From contig NC_045147.1 in assembly GCF_008831285.2 (NCBI RefSeq), forward strand, positions 11,225,427 to 11,289,426: 64,000 nt of DNA, read 5' to 3'. The stretch's first letter is position 1. Every line of letters starts with the position of its first letter. A program made the translations under genes and the position numbers. Origin of the DNA: Nymphaea colorata. Its lineage: Eukaryota > Streptophyta > Magnoliopsida > Nymphaeales > Nymphaeaceae. This document shows, one piece after another, positions 47,603 through 58,279 of this stretch. The notes beneath the pieces were generated by a model. The model was not told where the DNA came from. It saw only the letters and a program-made list of their open reading frames with translations, and made no database searches.

Positions 47603-48282
47603 ATGAGCAACAAACACAGGACGACTTCGTCGTCTCGACCTCTTCCCGGACACAGCAAGCACCAGCCGATCGGTTTCAAGAAATCGGCGTGTTTGAACGG
47701 CCATGTCCGCCGGGATCCTGGGTCACCGCAGCGTGGACCTCTTCCTGAAGCCCAACCCCGGCGAATGGTAGTGTCGCTCCAAGAACGTGGAGGAGGGGAT
47801 AGATTAGGCAGCAGCCAGAAACTGACTAAGCTGCTGATTCATGTCACGGTTCAGCGCAGCATCTCACCGGTGAACGTCATCATCTCGCCGGAGAGCACCG
47901 TCGGGGATCTGATCAAGGCCACGTTGGAGGTCTACGCCAGGGAGGGGAGAAGGCCCCTGCTGAGCACAACGGACCCAAGTGCTTTCGAACTACACTTTTC
48001 GCAATTCATCCTCGAAAGTAAGACATTATATTGATCGCCATGAATTCACAATGTTCCATTCCATCGGAAGATTTGCTACAGTTTAATTTGTTGGGTCGGA
48101 ACGCAGGCCTGAACGCCGAGGAGAGGATCATGAGTCTCGGCTCCCGCAATTTTTTCCTTTGTCCGAAACAGGGAGCTCCCAACAACAAGAACACGTCGTG
48201 TGCAAACGAAGCAGAGAAGGTGCGCCACAGCAACAGGGCCTCTCCCTCCCGCCTCTTGGAGATCATGGATTTCCTGCTGTAA
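47603..48282 (+). CDS. Uncharacterized At4g22758-like protein (DUF7054)
   Basis: Two exons, 47603-48017 and 48107-48282, joined by an 89-bp GT-AG intron, give 196 aa. The N-terminal ~70 residues are basic and low-complexity (MSNKHRTTSSSRPLPGHSKH). The conserved domain follows with KLTKLLIHVTVQRSISPVNV, VGDLIKATLEVYAREGRRPL, FELHFSQFILES and, after the splice, LNAEERIMSLGSRNFFLCPK. This is the signature of the plant DUF7054 family (At4g22758-like), with a ubiquitin-like-looking core and no known activity. The C-terminus is a basic tail ending LLEIMDFLL. The start is the first methionine of the open frame; an in-frame methionine further in would also leave the domain intact. Confidence 0.87.
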
Positions 48283-50940
48283 CCTCCCCATCCTTTAATT
48301 TCCTTCTGTAAATGACATGGAAGCGTTTATCTCTTGGAACGATTACATGTTCCTTTTTCTTCTGCTTCTTCACTCTGAGAATAAAGGTAACGAGTTTCAA
48401 TCTGATCGATCGGCCCCGTGCTCTGTTTGTCTTCCTCGCTTTCCAATCCCTTCTTCTTGAATTGGCATGTGCTCTGTGAGGAAAAGGAACCGCAGCGTGT
48501 CAGCTGAGACGGTAGCAAGCGAAGTTCATCCCAAAGTATTCCCCGACCGACACAACGTCGGAGACAACGAACTCTCCGTCCTTAGCAACAACTTTTGGAG
48601 GTATGGAGGCCTTTCATTCACTTTCTCCCAACACAAATTTCTCCCAACACAAACACGAGAAGCAGGATTGTATTTGTTTCCAGTTGAATGGGAGGATTAT
48701 TGTTTATAGAGGATTAATGCCACTTTCTCTTCCTAAGCGAATTTTCGACTTTCTTCATGTGGACTTTCTTCATGTGCTTAGGGTCTAAAACTAGGTTGGT
48801 GCCAAGATTGAGGTCTTTACGTGCTTCTATGGTGCAAGAGTATAACCTCCTATGAGTCGAACTATGGCACACCACATATATGTCAACCCATCCGTTTGAA
48901 CTATGCCCCCTTGAGGTGAATCGTATTTGTTTTCATTCTTCTAAAATGCTAAGGACTGGAGATTTTGTTTGGGACATTCCATAAAAACAACATCAAATAC
49001 CTTCTATGTTTTTCTATTTAACCAATAAAATAAAGCCCCAAGAGGCGTACCATAGTGGTAAGCTTTTAGATATGCATAGTCTTCAATTTGATTCATATGA
49101 GTGTTATTCTTCTGAACTATAAACGATTATATGTACGACACTAAGTTAAAGGGTGTACTTTAAGACCACTTAGGTTCCCTGAACCCTAGAGGTAAGGGGA
49201 AGAAGGTAGCTTCCCCTGTCACATACCACTACTCAAAATAAATGAAAAGTGATTTTCTTTTGAACTTGAGCATTCTTCTATCCTGTCATCACTTGAAGTT
49301 AGATATGTTTATTAAGATTTTTCACATCTTTTAGCCCTATATTGACAAGTCCTTTGGGAATAATTTTCAGAAGCATCGTGTTGGTCAGTTGTTGGAACTG
49401 GGGCCTTCTTGAAGAAAGAACACACAGTTCGTTTCTAGATTGGGAGAGAATTGTAGATTGCCCAGCAATGCAAAACCCTGAGGCTAACCAGTACCTCTTT
49501 CTCTAGAGCTTCTACTTACTTTAGTTTGGTAGTCAAATTAACCACAAATTTGGGTTAAGGGGCACTACCTCAAATAATTTTACCTTCTTTTGGGGCACCA
49601 ATATATAGAAATGAGCAAATTGTTAAACAATATGTAAAATCATGAAATTTTGTGGGACCGTGTGTGGGCAAATGCCGACACCAGCCCACATATGGTTGGT
49701 TTGCGCAAAAGGTTAACATATCGAGATGCACTCGTCATAAACGCCATCGCTGGCATATGAAACTCAGACTGGGACTCTTCCTGGGCCGTCATTCACAAGA
49801 ATTGAACCAACGATTCGTCTCCTGCCAGCTGTGGCCCCGCGTGCTGTCTTAAATCAAACATTTTCTTAATACAAAAAGGCAAAATAATGATTTTAAGTAT
49901 GGATCTTAGGCCGGAACTAAGTTCCTTAATTTGATGAACAATGGATTTTACCATTATCATTTACCACATTAGTAAAAGCATGTCAGGTGCATGTCAAACC
50001 CATGGACTTCAAACCTGGAGTAATCAAATGCCACTTTAGGGTTACCAGAAGATGCTTTTGCTAAAATTGGGTGTACCATGGCAAATTTTTTATCTCAAAA
50101 CTGTTTTTTGATGAAATTCCTTCATTCAAGCTTTCCCTAGATAATTAAACGGAGAGAAATATTCCTAGATCAAAGAAAAAAGATAGGTAACGTTGAAGGA
50201 CATTGGATGGTGAAGCTACTTTAGAGAGTTAGCATTGGAGTCACTGAGCTCACTAAGCTCCTTGTGGTTGTATAACCCCACAACATAGGGTTGCAACAGG
50301 CTGGACTTTGTCATTTTTCCTATTGTATTGGATTTGATTCCTGCCTTATATATATCTTTGATGATGTGCTTGCTTGTGCCACTTGGTATATTATATTAGT
50401 CAACAACTGCATAAAACAGCTGATTACGGTGACATTGTACCTAAAACACTACCTTATAAAGATCATATTTTTCTATTTAAAAGACCAATCCTTCAACAGA
50501 AAGCATGTTTACCAACCTTTAATTTTTCTTCTTTATGAACACATGAAGAAAGAGTCATCAGTGCTAACAACAGGAAATGGAAATTCTAGTTTAGTTCTCT
50601 TATTGCAGGTAGAGGAGGAAATAGAGCTTCTCCCGAAATCGTGGCTAACAAAGTTCAACTTTTCCGCATCACAAACGAAAATCCAGATGTGCATACTCTT
50701 TCCTTGCTGCCCTTAGTTTGAGGTTCATTGTTTTCTCTTGTGCAAGTTGCAGCAATTTTTGTTAGTTCCCTTGTAAATATTGTTTTTTTTTTTTTTGCAC
50801 TGTTGGATTAATAAAAGTTATGGAGTAGTCCTCCAGCAGGTTTGATGCGGAACACATGAAGAAAGAGCGGACTAAGACTTAATCCAGATCTTCAAATTGA
50901 TGCCTTTCGCCACTCTCTTTTTATCATTTGCAAACTTTTC
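48283..50940. other. Intergenic DNA
   Basis: Contains the 3' flank of the DUF7054 gene. Scattered 60-140 codon frames (for example 50291-50716) have no recognisable domain. A T homopolymer lies near 50785. No repeat border was found before 50942. Confidence 0.4.
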
Positions 50941-50949
50941 AATTGTGTT

Positions 50950-51137
50950 CAGGGGCGAAGCAAAGAAATTTTTGCTGCAGAAACGAACTAAAGTTTCAAA
51001 ATTTAATGGAAACAAAAATGTCATTTTTAAAATTTTTCTATAGGTTAAACTAAGATTTTTAAAATTTACATGTAAAATTTGAAGATTTAAAAATCTGAGG
51101 GGTCATGGCCCCTTTCGCCCCCCTGCCTCAGCCTCTA
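50950..51137. mobile_element. hAT-like MITE with 8-bp duplication
   Basis: The left end is CAGGGGCGAAGCAAAG. The right end in reverse complement begins AGAGGCTGAGGCAGGG. ATTGTGTT flanks both sides (50942-50949 and 51138-51145). The 8-bp duplication and CAGxGGCG-type terminus fit a non-autonomous hAT element. It is about 188 bp and non-coding. Confidence 0.72.
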
Positions 51138-51689
51138 ATTGTGTTCATTCACTACTGCAAATCTTTTTTTTTTTCGTTTCCTTCTCCTAAAAGTAAATCT
51201 CCAAACAGAAGACTTGTTCATCAACTGCAGATTTACACAATTGGTGTGGATTTGTTATAGTAGTTTATCCATGTTTGGACTGAAAAAAACCTTCAAGGGG
51301 ATATCTTAAACATTGCTAACAAGTGGATGTAAGGCCATGTCTCAAGATGTTCTTTCATCCTAGAAGTGCTTTGTGAGATAATATGTTTCACATGGCTCAG
51401 ATGAGCAGAAAATAGATGGCAAGAATGAGGGAACCGGAAATTTTATGGATTGTGGTCAATAAGGAAAGGCTATCTCAAATCTTGAGGATCATGATTTAGA
51501 AAGAAATCCTACCAAAAATACTTTGTAATAGTTCTTAGAGCAAGAAACGAATTCAAATTCTATAACTGCTCAAACGAAAGACTAAAATTCTTTGACTCTT
51601 GTCTCATTGAGGTGATGGGAGTTGGTCCTCTTTCTTTTATATTTATTCTCTCTTAAACAAAATTTGTTTTCATATCAAACTTTGAGATA

Positions 51690-51701
51690 TGGTATCAGAG
51701 C
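51690..51701 (+). other. Primer-binding site, tRNA-Met type
   Basis: TGGTATCAGAGC follows the 5' LTR of the degenerate Copia element. Confidence 0.88.
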
Positions 51702-52079
51702 TTTCTTTTTATTGGTTGTTCTTCTATTTATTATGTGCATCATGATCTGCAGCTCGCTCCTAATTCTATTCTAAATGTGCCTGAAATTACTCAGAATCTC
51801 CTTTTTATTCATAAATTAGTCAAAGATAATGATGTTATTTTTGGATTCCATCCTAACAAATAATTTGCAAAGGACAACAAGACATGAACTATCCTTCTGG
51901 AGGGTGACAATGACAATGTCCTGTATATTGGATTGTGAAAAGTTGATGTCACAAAGTTAATAGGAGAAAAGGACTTCTTTACAGCAATGGTATTTGCATA
52001 TGGGACATCCATATCTTTGATCAGTTTAATATGTTCTCAATAAATTTGGCTTACCAGTTTTACATAAAACTTTTAATGT

Positions 52080-52700
52080 TGTATGTGAAGCATGTCAAAT
52101 TGGCAAAAGTCATACTCTACTCTACGACAAAGCTTTTTATAAGGTTTAGAAGCCTATAGAGTTAAGTGTTTCTTATGTCTAGGGACCGTCTCCCGTTTCT
52201 TCTATGCACAAATATCATTAAATTGCTGGATTGTTCTTGGAGAGCATAAATCAGATGTTCTTCAAGTTGTTCATCATTTCAACCATGGTGGAAATTTTTT
52301 TTTCATGCAAAAATCAAATATTTTCGATTGGGAGGGAGAATCTTGGAATATATCATTCTATCTTAAAGATTGTGGCATTACTCATAGAATATCTTGTCCT
52401 CATGCTCATGTTCAAATGGAAGAGTGAACAGAAACACAAACATATTGTGAAAACAGGACTTACTTTACTTACACATGTTGGAGTGCCATAGAAATTTTGG
52501 GATTTTGCTTTTCTTATTGTTATTTTCCTTATAAATTGTATGCCCTCTACGTTCATTTAATGACACATGATGGATTTCTGAAGTAGGTTGTGTGTTTTTC
52601 TTGGCTATAACATGCAACATAAGTGATTTGTATGCCTTGACACCAAAGGTCACACGATCATTACCAGTGGGGATGTTGTCTTTGATGAAGGTCGATAACC
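52080..52700 (+). pseudogene. Copia integrase remnant
   Basis: CEACQIGKSHTLLYD (end of the HHCC region) is followed by stop-ridden sequence. The C-terminal integrase signature near 52590-52690 (CVFLGYNM, then CLDTKG and VVFDEG in shifted frames) can still be read. No intact frame remains. Confidence 0.65.
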
Positions 52701-52944
52701 CATTCAAAGGAAAAGTTATCACAACAACACCCTCACCTTCAGCCTCACCTATACCCACATCCTTTCCTCTAACACCTTCACCAAACATCTCACCTACAAC
52801 AGACCAAACGCCATCCCTCAAATCCACCACCATTACTTAATCCAACTCTCTTTATCTCACCCGACTCCGTCCTCATCTTACGCTGCTACACCATCCACCA
52901 ACCTTATTCCAACCACTAATCCCTCACCCGACCTATCGTTACTC

Positions 52945-53385
52945 TATGTTCATGAGCGAGTTTGAGCCGAGTTGAGGCAGGTTCGGTTCAATTTCTTAAA
53001 ACTCAAACTCATTCGAGATCTGTTAAGCTTGAGCCGAAGATTGGCTTGAGCTGAGCCAAACATTTCATTAAAAAGTTATTTTTTTAAAGAAAAAGGTGGC
53101 ATATTGACTTGAACATGGAAACCTCCCACATACCAGTCACGTGCATACCCATTTGAGCAATCTATTTTTTGATAATTTTATGAGACGTATTTTATATATT
53201 TTCTTTCTCGAGTTTAACCGAGCTGAGCCTACTTAACTCGAGCTCGACTCGTTTAGGTTGTTGCATTCATTTCTTAACTCGAACTTGACTGGTTTAATAA
53301 ATGAGTTGAGTTCGAGTCAAGTTTATCGAGCGAGTTCGAGTCGAGCTCGAGTTAGCTCGGCTCGTTGAACAGCCTTACCCTCTAG
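52945..53385. repeat. CGAGCTCGAG-type repeat nested in the Copia remnant
   Basis: Rich in gagccgagttgagg, cgagctgagcc, actcgagctcgactcg and cgagttcgagtcgagc. It ends ctcggctcgttgaacagcctta. It matches the family at 17580-18010 in word content and separates the integrase from the RT part of the dead Copia element. Confidence 0.65.
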
Positions 53386-53431
53386 CTCGACACCACCCTT
53401 AGATGCCATACTACCTATTCGAACTCATACA

Positions 53432-54480
53432 ATGGTCACAAGGCTCATACGAGATCTCTTAAACCAAAATTTTTTTTGTGTCTCTACCAATCCTAGCTCA
53501 AACCTCGACCATGAACCATCTACCTATACTCAACCTTGCAAGCATCCACATTCACAACAAGCAATGAAAGAGGAATTTGATGCACTTGTGGAAAACAATA
53601 TGTGGCACTTTGTACACCCTTCCCCTCCTCAAAATATTGTTGGCAATAAATGAGTCTTCAAAATAAAACACAATACATAGATCTCTTCGACACTATAAAG
53701 GCTGTTTGATTGCAAAAGAATATACACAAGAAGAGGAAATGGTTTGTCGATGCTCAGTGTCCCCATTGTATTTGCAAGTTAGACAAAGCCATTTATGGCT
53801 TGAAACAAGATTTGTTGGCCTGGTTCCACCACTTGAACATGTTTTATAGTCTCTCTTGGTTTTATGTTATCCAAAATCGATCGTTCTCTTTTATGTTCTT
53901 TCAGGACACACATGTATTATATATGTTTGTTTATGTAAATGACGTTATACTCACTGGGAATTCTTATTTAAGTATTTCTTCCACCATTACCAAGTTGGGG
54001 AAAGAATTCTCAATGAAGGACCTCTGATCCTCACGATTTTTCTTAGGAATTTAGGTCATTTTCTCCAATCGAATACTTCTTTTGGCACAATATAAATATA
54101 TGAATGATATTATTAACAAAACTGGGATGATGAATGCCAAATCGGCCCCAACTCCGACGTTGTTGTCTTGCGAGCTCATACAAAATGATGAACCTAGTTT
54201 TTGCAATGCAACTTACTATCGTCGGTGCACTTCAATATCATGCTTTGTCTAGGCCCAACCTCAGCTTTGTAGTGAATCAGATATGCCAGTTAAGGGTGGG
54301 CGCGGGACCGAGCCGCCGGCGGGGGCCCAGTACCCAGCCAAGGCCCGATGGGCCACCCAGATCAGCCCGACGGGAGCCCGATCTGGCCCAGACCCCGGTT
54401 CTTACCGGGCCGGCCCGATGCCCACCCCTAATGCCATTACATGAAAACTCCCACCGAGGTCCATTAGAATGCTATAAAAC
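53432..54480 (+). pseudogene. Copia reverse transcriptase remnant
   Basis: QAMKEEFDALVENNMWHFV, CKLDKAIYGLKQDLLAWF and MFVYVNDVILTGNS are RVT_2 motifs in order. The polymerase site reads YVND where YVDD is expected. Stops and shifts interrupt it at several points. VNQICQL near 54275 is cut by the MITE at 54293-54428 and resumes on its other side. Confidence 0.8.
54293..54428. mobile_element. 136-bp GC-rich MITE with TTA duplication
   Basis: The left end is AGGGTGGGCGCGGG. The right end in reverse complement is GGGGTGGGCATCGGG. TTA or TAA lies at each border (54290-54292 and 54429-54431). Removing it restores a continuous Copia reading (ICQ-L-MPLHENSHRGPLEC), which confirms the insertion point. 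It is GC-rich and non-coding. Confidence 0.78.
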
Positions 54481-54510
54481 ATATCCTTAGATACATTAAA
54501 GACTACCAAT

Positions 54511-54704
54511 CAGGGCCGAAACCAGGTTAGGCCCGCAAGGGCCCTGGCCCCACTTTAAAAAAATAAATAAAAATACATGTAAATTTTAAAAAAAAAAATT
54601 ACTTGTCTTATATAAAAATTTTGAAAAATGATATTTCAGTCCATGTCAAAATTTAAAAACTTTAACTCGGCCTCCCTCATGAAAAATTCCTGGCTCTGCT
54701 CCTG
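54511..54704. mobile_element. hAT-like MITE in the Copia remnant
   Basis: The left end is CAGGGCCGAAACCAGG. The right end in reverse complement is CAGGAGCAGAGCCAGG. The 8-bp flanks CTACCAAT (54503-54510) and TTACCAAT (54705-54712) differ at one base. Non-coding, 194 bp, same family look as 50950-51137. Confidence 0.72.
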
Positions 54705-55169
54705 TTACCAATTATGGGATTCCAGCTTCGTAATTTTATTTACGTGCTCATAGTGATGCATATGAAGTCCGAAATTTGGACAACTGCAAGTCGATCCGAG
54801 GCTTGTCCGTCCTTTTTGGTGGCTCTCTCGTGTCTTAGAGTGCTCGAAAGGAGGTTGCCAATTCTCGCACAGAGGCAGAAAATCATGCACTTTTCTCTAC
54901 AGTTGTTGAAGTAGTTTCACTCAACACCTCTTACACGAACTGCATTTGCATCAGCCGCCACCACTGATCTTACCATGTGACAGCATGAGTGTTGCAACAT
55001 TACAACTTCATCCTGTTTTGCATCAACACACAAAGCACATCGAAATTGATGTGTTTTCATTAGAGATTACACTACAAAAGGTGATATTATTGTTCGATAA
55101 GATCCTTTAGAGAAGCTGTTGATCTTATGATCAAACCACTAACTACACCTTAAACTTAAGGTAGGGTAC

Positions 55170-55518
55170 TGGAACTGAAGGTATAATAGAAAAGGGCCAA
55201 AATGTAAAGGTGATTGGTGTTCCAAATGACAGGTCGAGCAAAATAGATGGCATGGATGAGGGACCCGACAATCTTGTGGATTGTGATCAAGAAGGAAAGA
55301 CTAAAACAAATATTGAGTGTCACGAACTAGAAAGAAAGCCTATCAAATATATTTTGCAACAGTTCCTTACTGCAATGAACAAATTCAAGTTTTATAATTG
55401 CTTAGAAGAAAGAATAAAATTCATTGACTCGTCTCATTGAGGTGATTGAGTAGATGGTTCTCCTAATCGATCTTTCTTTTCTCTTAATCAAAATTTGTTT
55501 TATATCAATTTTTTGACA
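55170..55518 (+). repeat. 3' LTR of the degenerate Copia element
   Basis: Starts TGGAACTGAAGG after the purine-rich ttaaggtagggtac and ends TTTTTTGACA. It aligns with about 51400-51687 over most of its length. The first ~80 bp are diverged. Confidence 0.65.
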
Positions 55519-55555
55519 GTATTGCTTTAAACACGGGGCAAAAGGGACAGTTTCT

Positions 55556-55779
55556 TATAGAGGTTGTTTGGCAACAGTGATACATTGTTTTTATCTCATT
55601 CGTAAAATACTTTGGCAAGTACTGTTCCATGACTCTGCCCATTCTTTTGGGTCAGATTTACGAGACAGTAACAATATATTACTGCTATCAAAGCAAGTAC
55701 TGTTCCATGAATCTGCCCATTCTTTTGGGTCAGATTCACGAGACAGTAACAATATATTACTGCTATCAAACGACCCCCT
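55556..55779. mobile_element. Fold-back MITE built from a 78-bp tandem repeat
   Basis: The ends read TAGAGGTTGTTTGGCAACAG and, in reverse complement, TAGGGGGTCGTTTGATAGCAG, similar to the ends of the large element at 24988-30480. Inside are two tandem copies (55615-55692, 55693-55770). Each is itself near-palindromic around ttcttttggg. The exact target duplication could not be resolved. Confidence 0.65.
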
Positions 55780-56122
55780 AGCATGTCATTTCCATCTTCA
55801 AATCTAATTGCACTAATAGGGCTACTGCAACTAGTTTCATATATGGAATACTCACAAACACGTCGAAAAGTGTTTAGGAATTCCCATGAAAGGAAGAATA
55901 TGACACTTTGAAAGGAGTCTAGGAATTCAGTCCTGCTCATCTTTGTTTTTGTCGCCTCTGCTCATCACAAGACTTGCAATGACTGAAGAGCATCATCACA
56001 CTGTTGCTGGCATGTTTGCAGCCACTAGCATCCAGCTAGCGACCTGCTCTTCAAATATAATTGTCTTTGTCTATACTGATTCTCTTCATCCTCCTAACAC
56101 CACCATCTTTGTATCGAGCAAC
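55780..56122. other. Intergenic DNA
   Basis: No gene recognised. Short frames only. Confidence 0.4.
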
Positions 56123-56130
56123 AATATTAC

Positions 56131-56302
56131 CAGTGGCGGACCTAAAAATTTTTAGCAAAAGGGCACTAAGCGTTCAAGTTTTAAACTTTGTCTGCAATAC
56201 ATGTAAATAAACGTAAATTTAAGAAGGTACCAACAGATAAGTACAGTAATTTTTTTGTGTTCGTGGAGGTAATTGCACTCACCATCTGTGGCTTGGCCAC
56301 TA
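56131..56302. mobile_element. hAT-like MITE
   Basis: The left end is CAGTGGCGGACC. The right end in reverse complement is TAGTGGCCAAGCC. The 8-bp flanks AATATTAC (56123-56130) and AATATCAC (56303-56310) differ at one base. Non-coding, 172 bp. Confidence 0.7.
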
Positions 56303-56410
56303 AATATCACCCTCATAACCCCACAAAAGGTTGTGAAACTAGGTGGCTCCTAAATTCTATACTCAACTGCTCAAAAATTAATTGTGAAATGATCCCAGAT
56401 CATGTGCCTG

Positions 56411-56586
56411 CAGTGGCGGACCTAAAAATTTCTTGCTGAGGGGCACTTCAGGTTTAAATTTTGAATCTTAAGGGGCACTGATATGTAAAAAAATTGAAAC
56501 TTAATGAAGTTTCCGTATGTAAACAGTGTAAGTTTTTGAGCTTGTGGGCAATTGCCCACACCAGCAATAATGTTGCTCCGCCACTC
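56411..56586. mobile_element. hAT-like MITE with perfect 8-bp duplication
   Basis: The left end is CAGTGGCGGACC. The right end in reverse complement is GAGTGGCGGAGC. TGTGCCTG flanks both sides exactly (56403-56410 and 56587-56594). It starts with the same 20 or so bases as the copy 280 bp upstream. Non-coding, 176 bp. Confidence 0.82.
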
Positions 56587-56952
56587 TGTGCCTGGAAGGT
56601 ACAAACTGCTCGTCATCAAGTAAAGATGCACGACTAAAGAGTCCCTTGTTTTACATATTGAAGCCTCAGATCTCAATGGGCAATGATGTCACGTGATGGG
56701 AAAACATTTGATGCTAGAGATTAACTTTTATTTCCTTTGGAACACATGGTCATAAAGAAAAAAAATATTCTACTTGATCGTTCATCATACAATGACAAAT
56801 ATTCTATTAATTATAGAAGTTCTTTTAAGTTAATATCTCCATCAGCAATCTTGAATTTCTTCTTTTACATCAGCAGCCTTGATTTAGACTTTTCACTCTG
56901 CTTTTATTCTCTGGTGGGAGCTAGATGCTATCATACGGCTATCTTTTCTCTC

Positions 56953-56983
<31 letters not shown>

Positions 56984-58040
56984 TCCGTGGTAGATTGGGT
57001 CATTTAAATACAACAATTATTGATCTCTTGATTTCAAATGACCATCACATTTATCATCAAGCCACATACCATATCTGACTATGAGAATTAATTATTGGTC
57101 CTATTTTATCTACAAATTTGCTTGCTTGGATTTGGATTTGTGTTGATACTGTAATGCAATCCATATCTCCATGACTTGTGAGCTTTACTACTGAAAGATC
57201 TCACATAATTGTAGTTGTAATACAACAAGTATACGTGCTATGAATGTCCTAGATAGTGGGACTTGGTGAGTGAACTGACCTCTTAGTTGAGGCGCGTGAT
57301 CAGCATATATCACCTATGAGTGTGATGTTAGAAACAACTTCACTAATTGATGAATATAATTAATATAGCAAGAGACCCGCAAGAGGCGATTCACTAGAAT
57401 CTCAACATAGAACTTGAAAATGAGAGATAATAGCTTTTGTAAAGAGCATTAGATTGAGTGACAATCCGCCTCAAAATTAAAAAAGAAAGGAAGAACACAA
57501 AGAGAGAGAGTGTGTGCATCATGGATTGGCAGAAGCATGATGGATTAACCATCCACTACAACCCCTTTACCATTAATTAGTCTAAATTTAACTGAAACTC
57601 TTTGTGCAACATGACCTGTTTATTTTGCAATTTACCAAGTCATCATAAAAAGTTTGTTTTGTTATTACAAAAACAGTAAATCAATTAGCATTTGCAAATA
57701 TATCTTTTATGATTGTTGGTAGCGACACAAAATTTAAAAAATATATATATATATATATATATATGAGTGACAATTGGCTCCAAGGTTGTTCATACGAAGC
57801 AAATATATAATTGAGAAAAAATAAGAAGAAAAAAAGTATGAATTAATATCAATTAACTAAAATACTTATAATCTTTTTTTCTAAAAAATCACAGTTAGCA
57901 TTCAATTATATATATATATATATATGTTTTAAATTGAGCCGTTTCGCAGTATCAAAATGGTATCCAGGGTCTGGATGCTACGCGAGCTCCGTCGATCCAA
58001 TTTACATGATGCCTAACCTCCGTCTCCCTTCGCCCTATTG
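56587..58040. other. Intergenic DNA with microsatellites
   Basis: Contains a CT microsatellite (56947-56982), two TA microsatellites (about 57738-57765 and 57907-57925) and AT-rich sequence. No gene recognised. The last part runs into the SNU13 promoter. Confidence 0.5.
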
Positions 58041-58045
58041 TTCCA

Positions 58046-58052
58046 TATATAT
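58046..58052 (+). promoter_or_regulatory. Candidate TATA box of SNU13
   Basis: TATATAT within ttccatatatatgaccc lies about 230 bp upstream of the start codon at 58280. It is followed by a CT-rich leader typical of plant housekeeping 5' UTRs. No experimental start site is known from the sequence alone. Confidence 0.4.
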
Positions 58053-58279
58053 GACCCTTCTCTAAACTCATCGCCGCTTTCACGAAGACCTCCGTCTTCT
58101 CTTTTGCCGCGGCGCTCTCCATTCCCTCTCTTTCTCTTTTCTCTCTGTACTGTGGGTGGTGAGCGCCGACAGCTTTTGCCCGTTCTCCGCGTTTTCCTTT
58201 CTTCTGTTTTTCCGTTCCTTCGGCACGCCGTCCTGACCTATCTCCGACTACAGGATCTCCGAGCTCGTCGACTTCGATA

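Larger units (their letters stand above)
51400..55518 (+). mobile_element. Degenerate Ty1/Copia element with nested MITEs
   Basis: LTR-like segments at about 51400-51687 and 55170-55518 share aaaatagatggca, attgtgg/attgtgatcaa, gtctcattgaggtgat and ctcttaaacaaaatttgttt. The 3' copy ends TTGACA. A primer-binding site TGGTATCAGAGC lies at 51690-51701. Between them are decayed integrase and RT pieces. Nested inside are a CGAGCT-type repeat, a GGGTGGGC MITE and a hAT-like MITE. The gag region is missing. The element is long dead. Confidence 0.75.
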
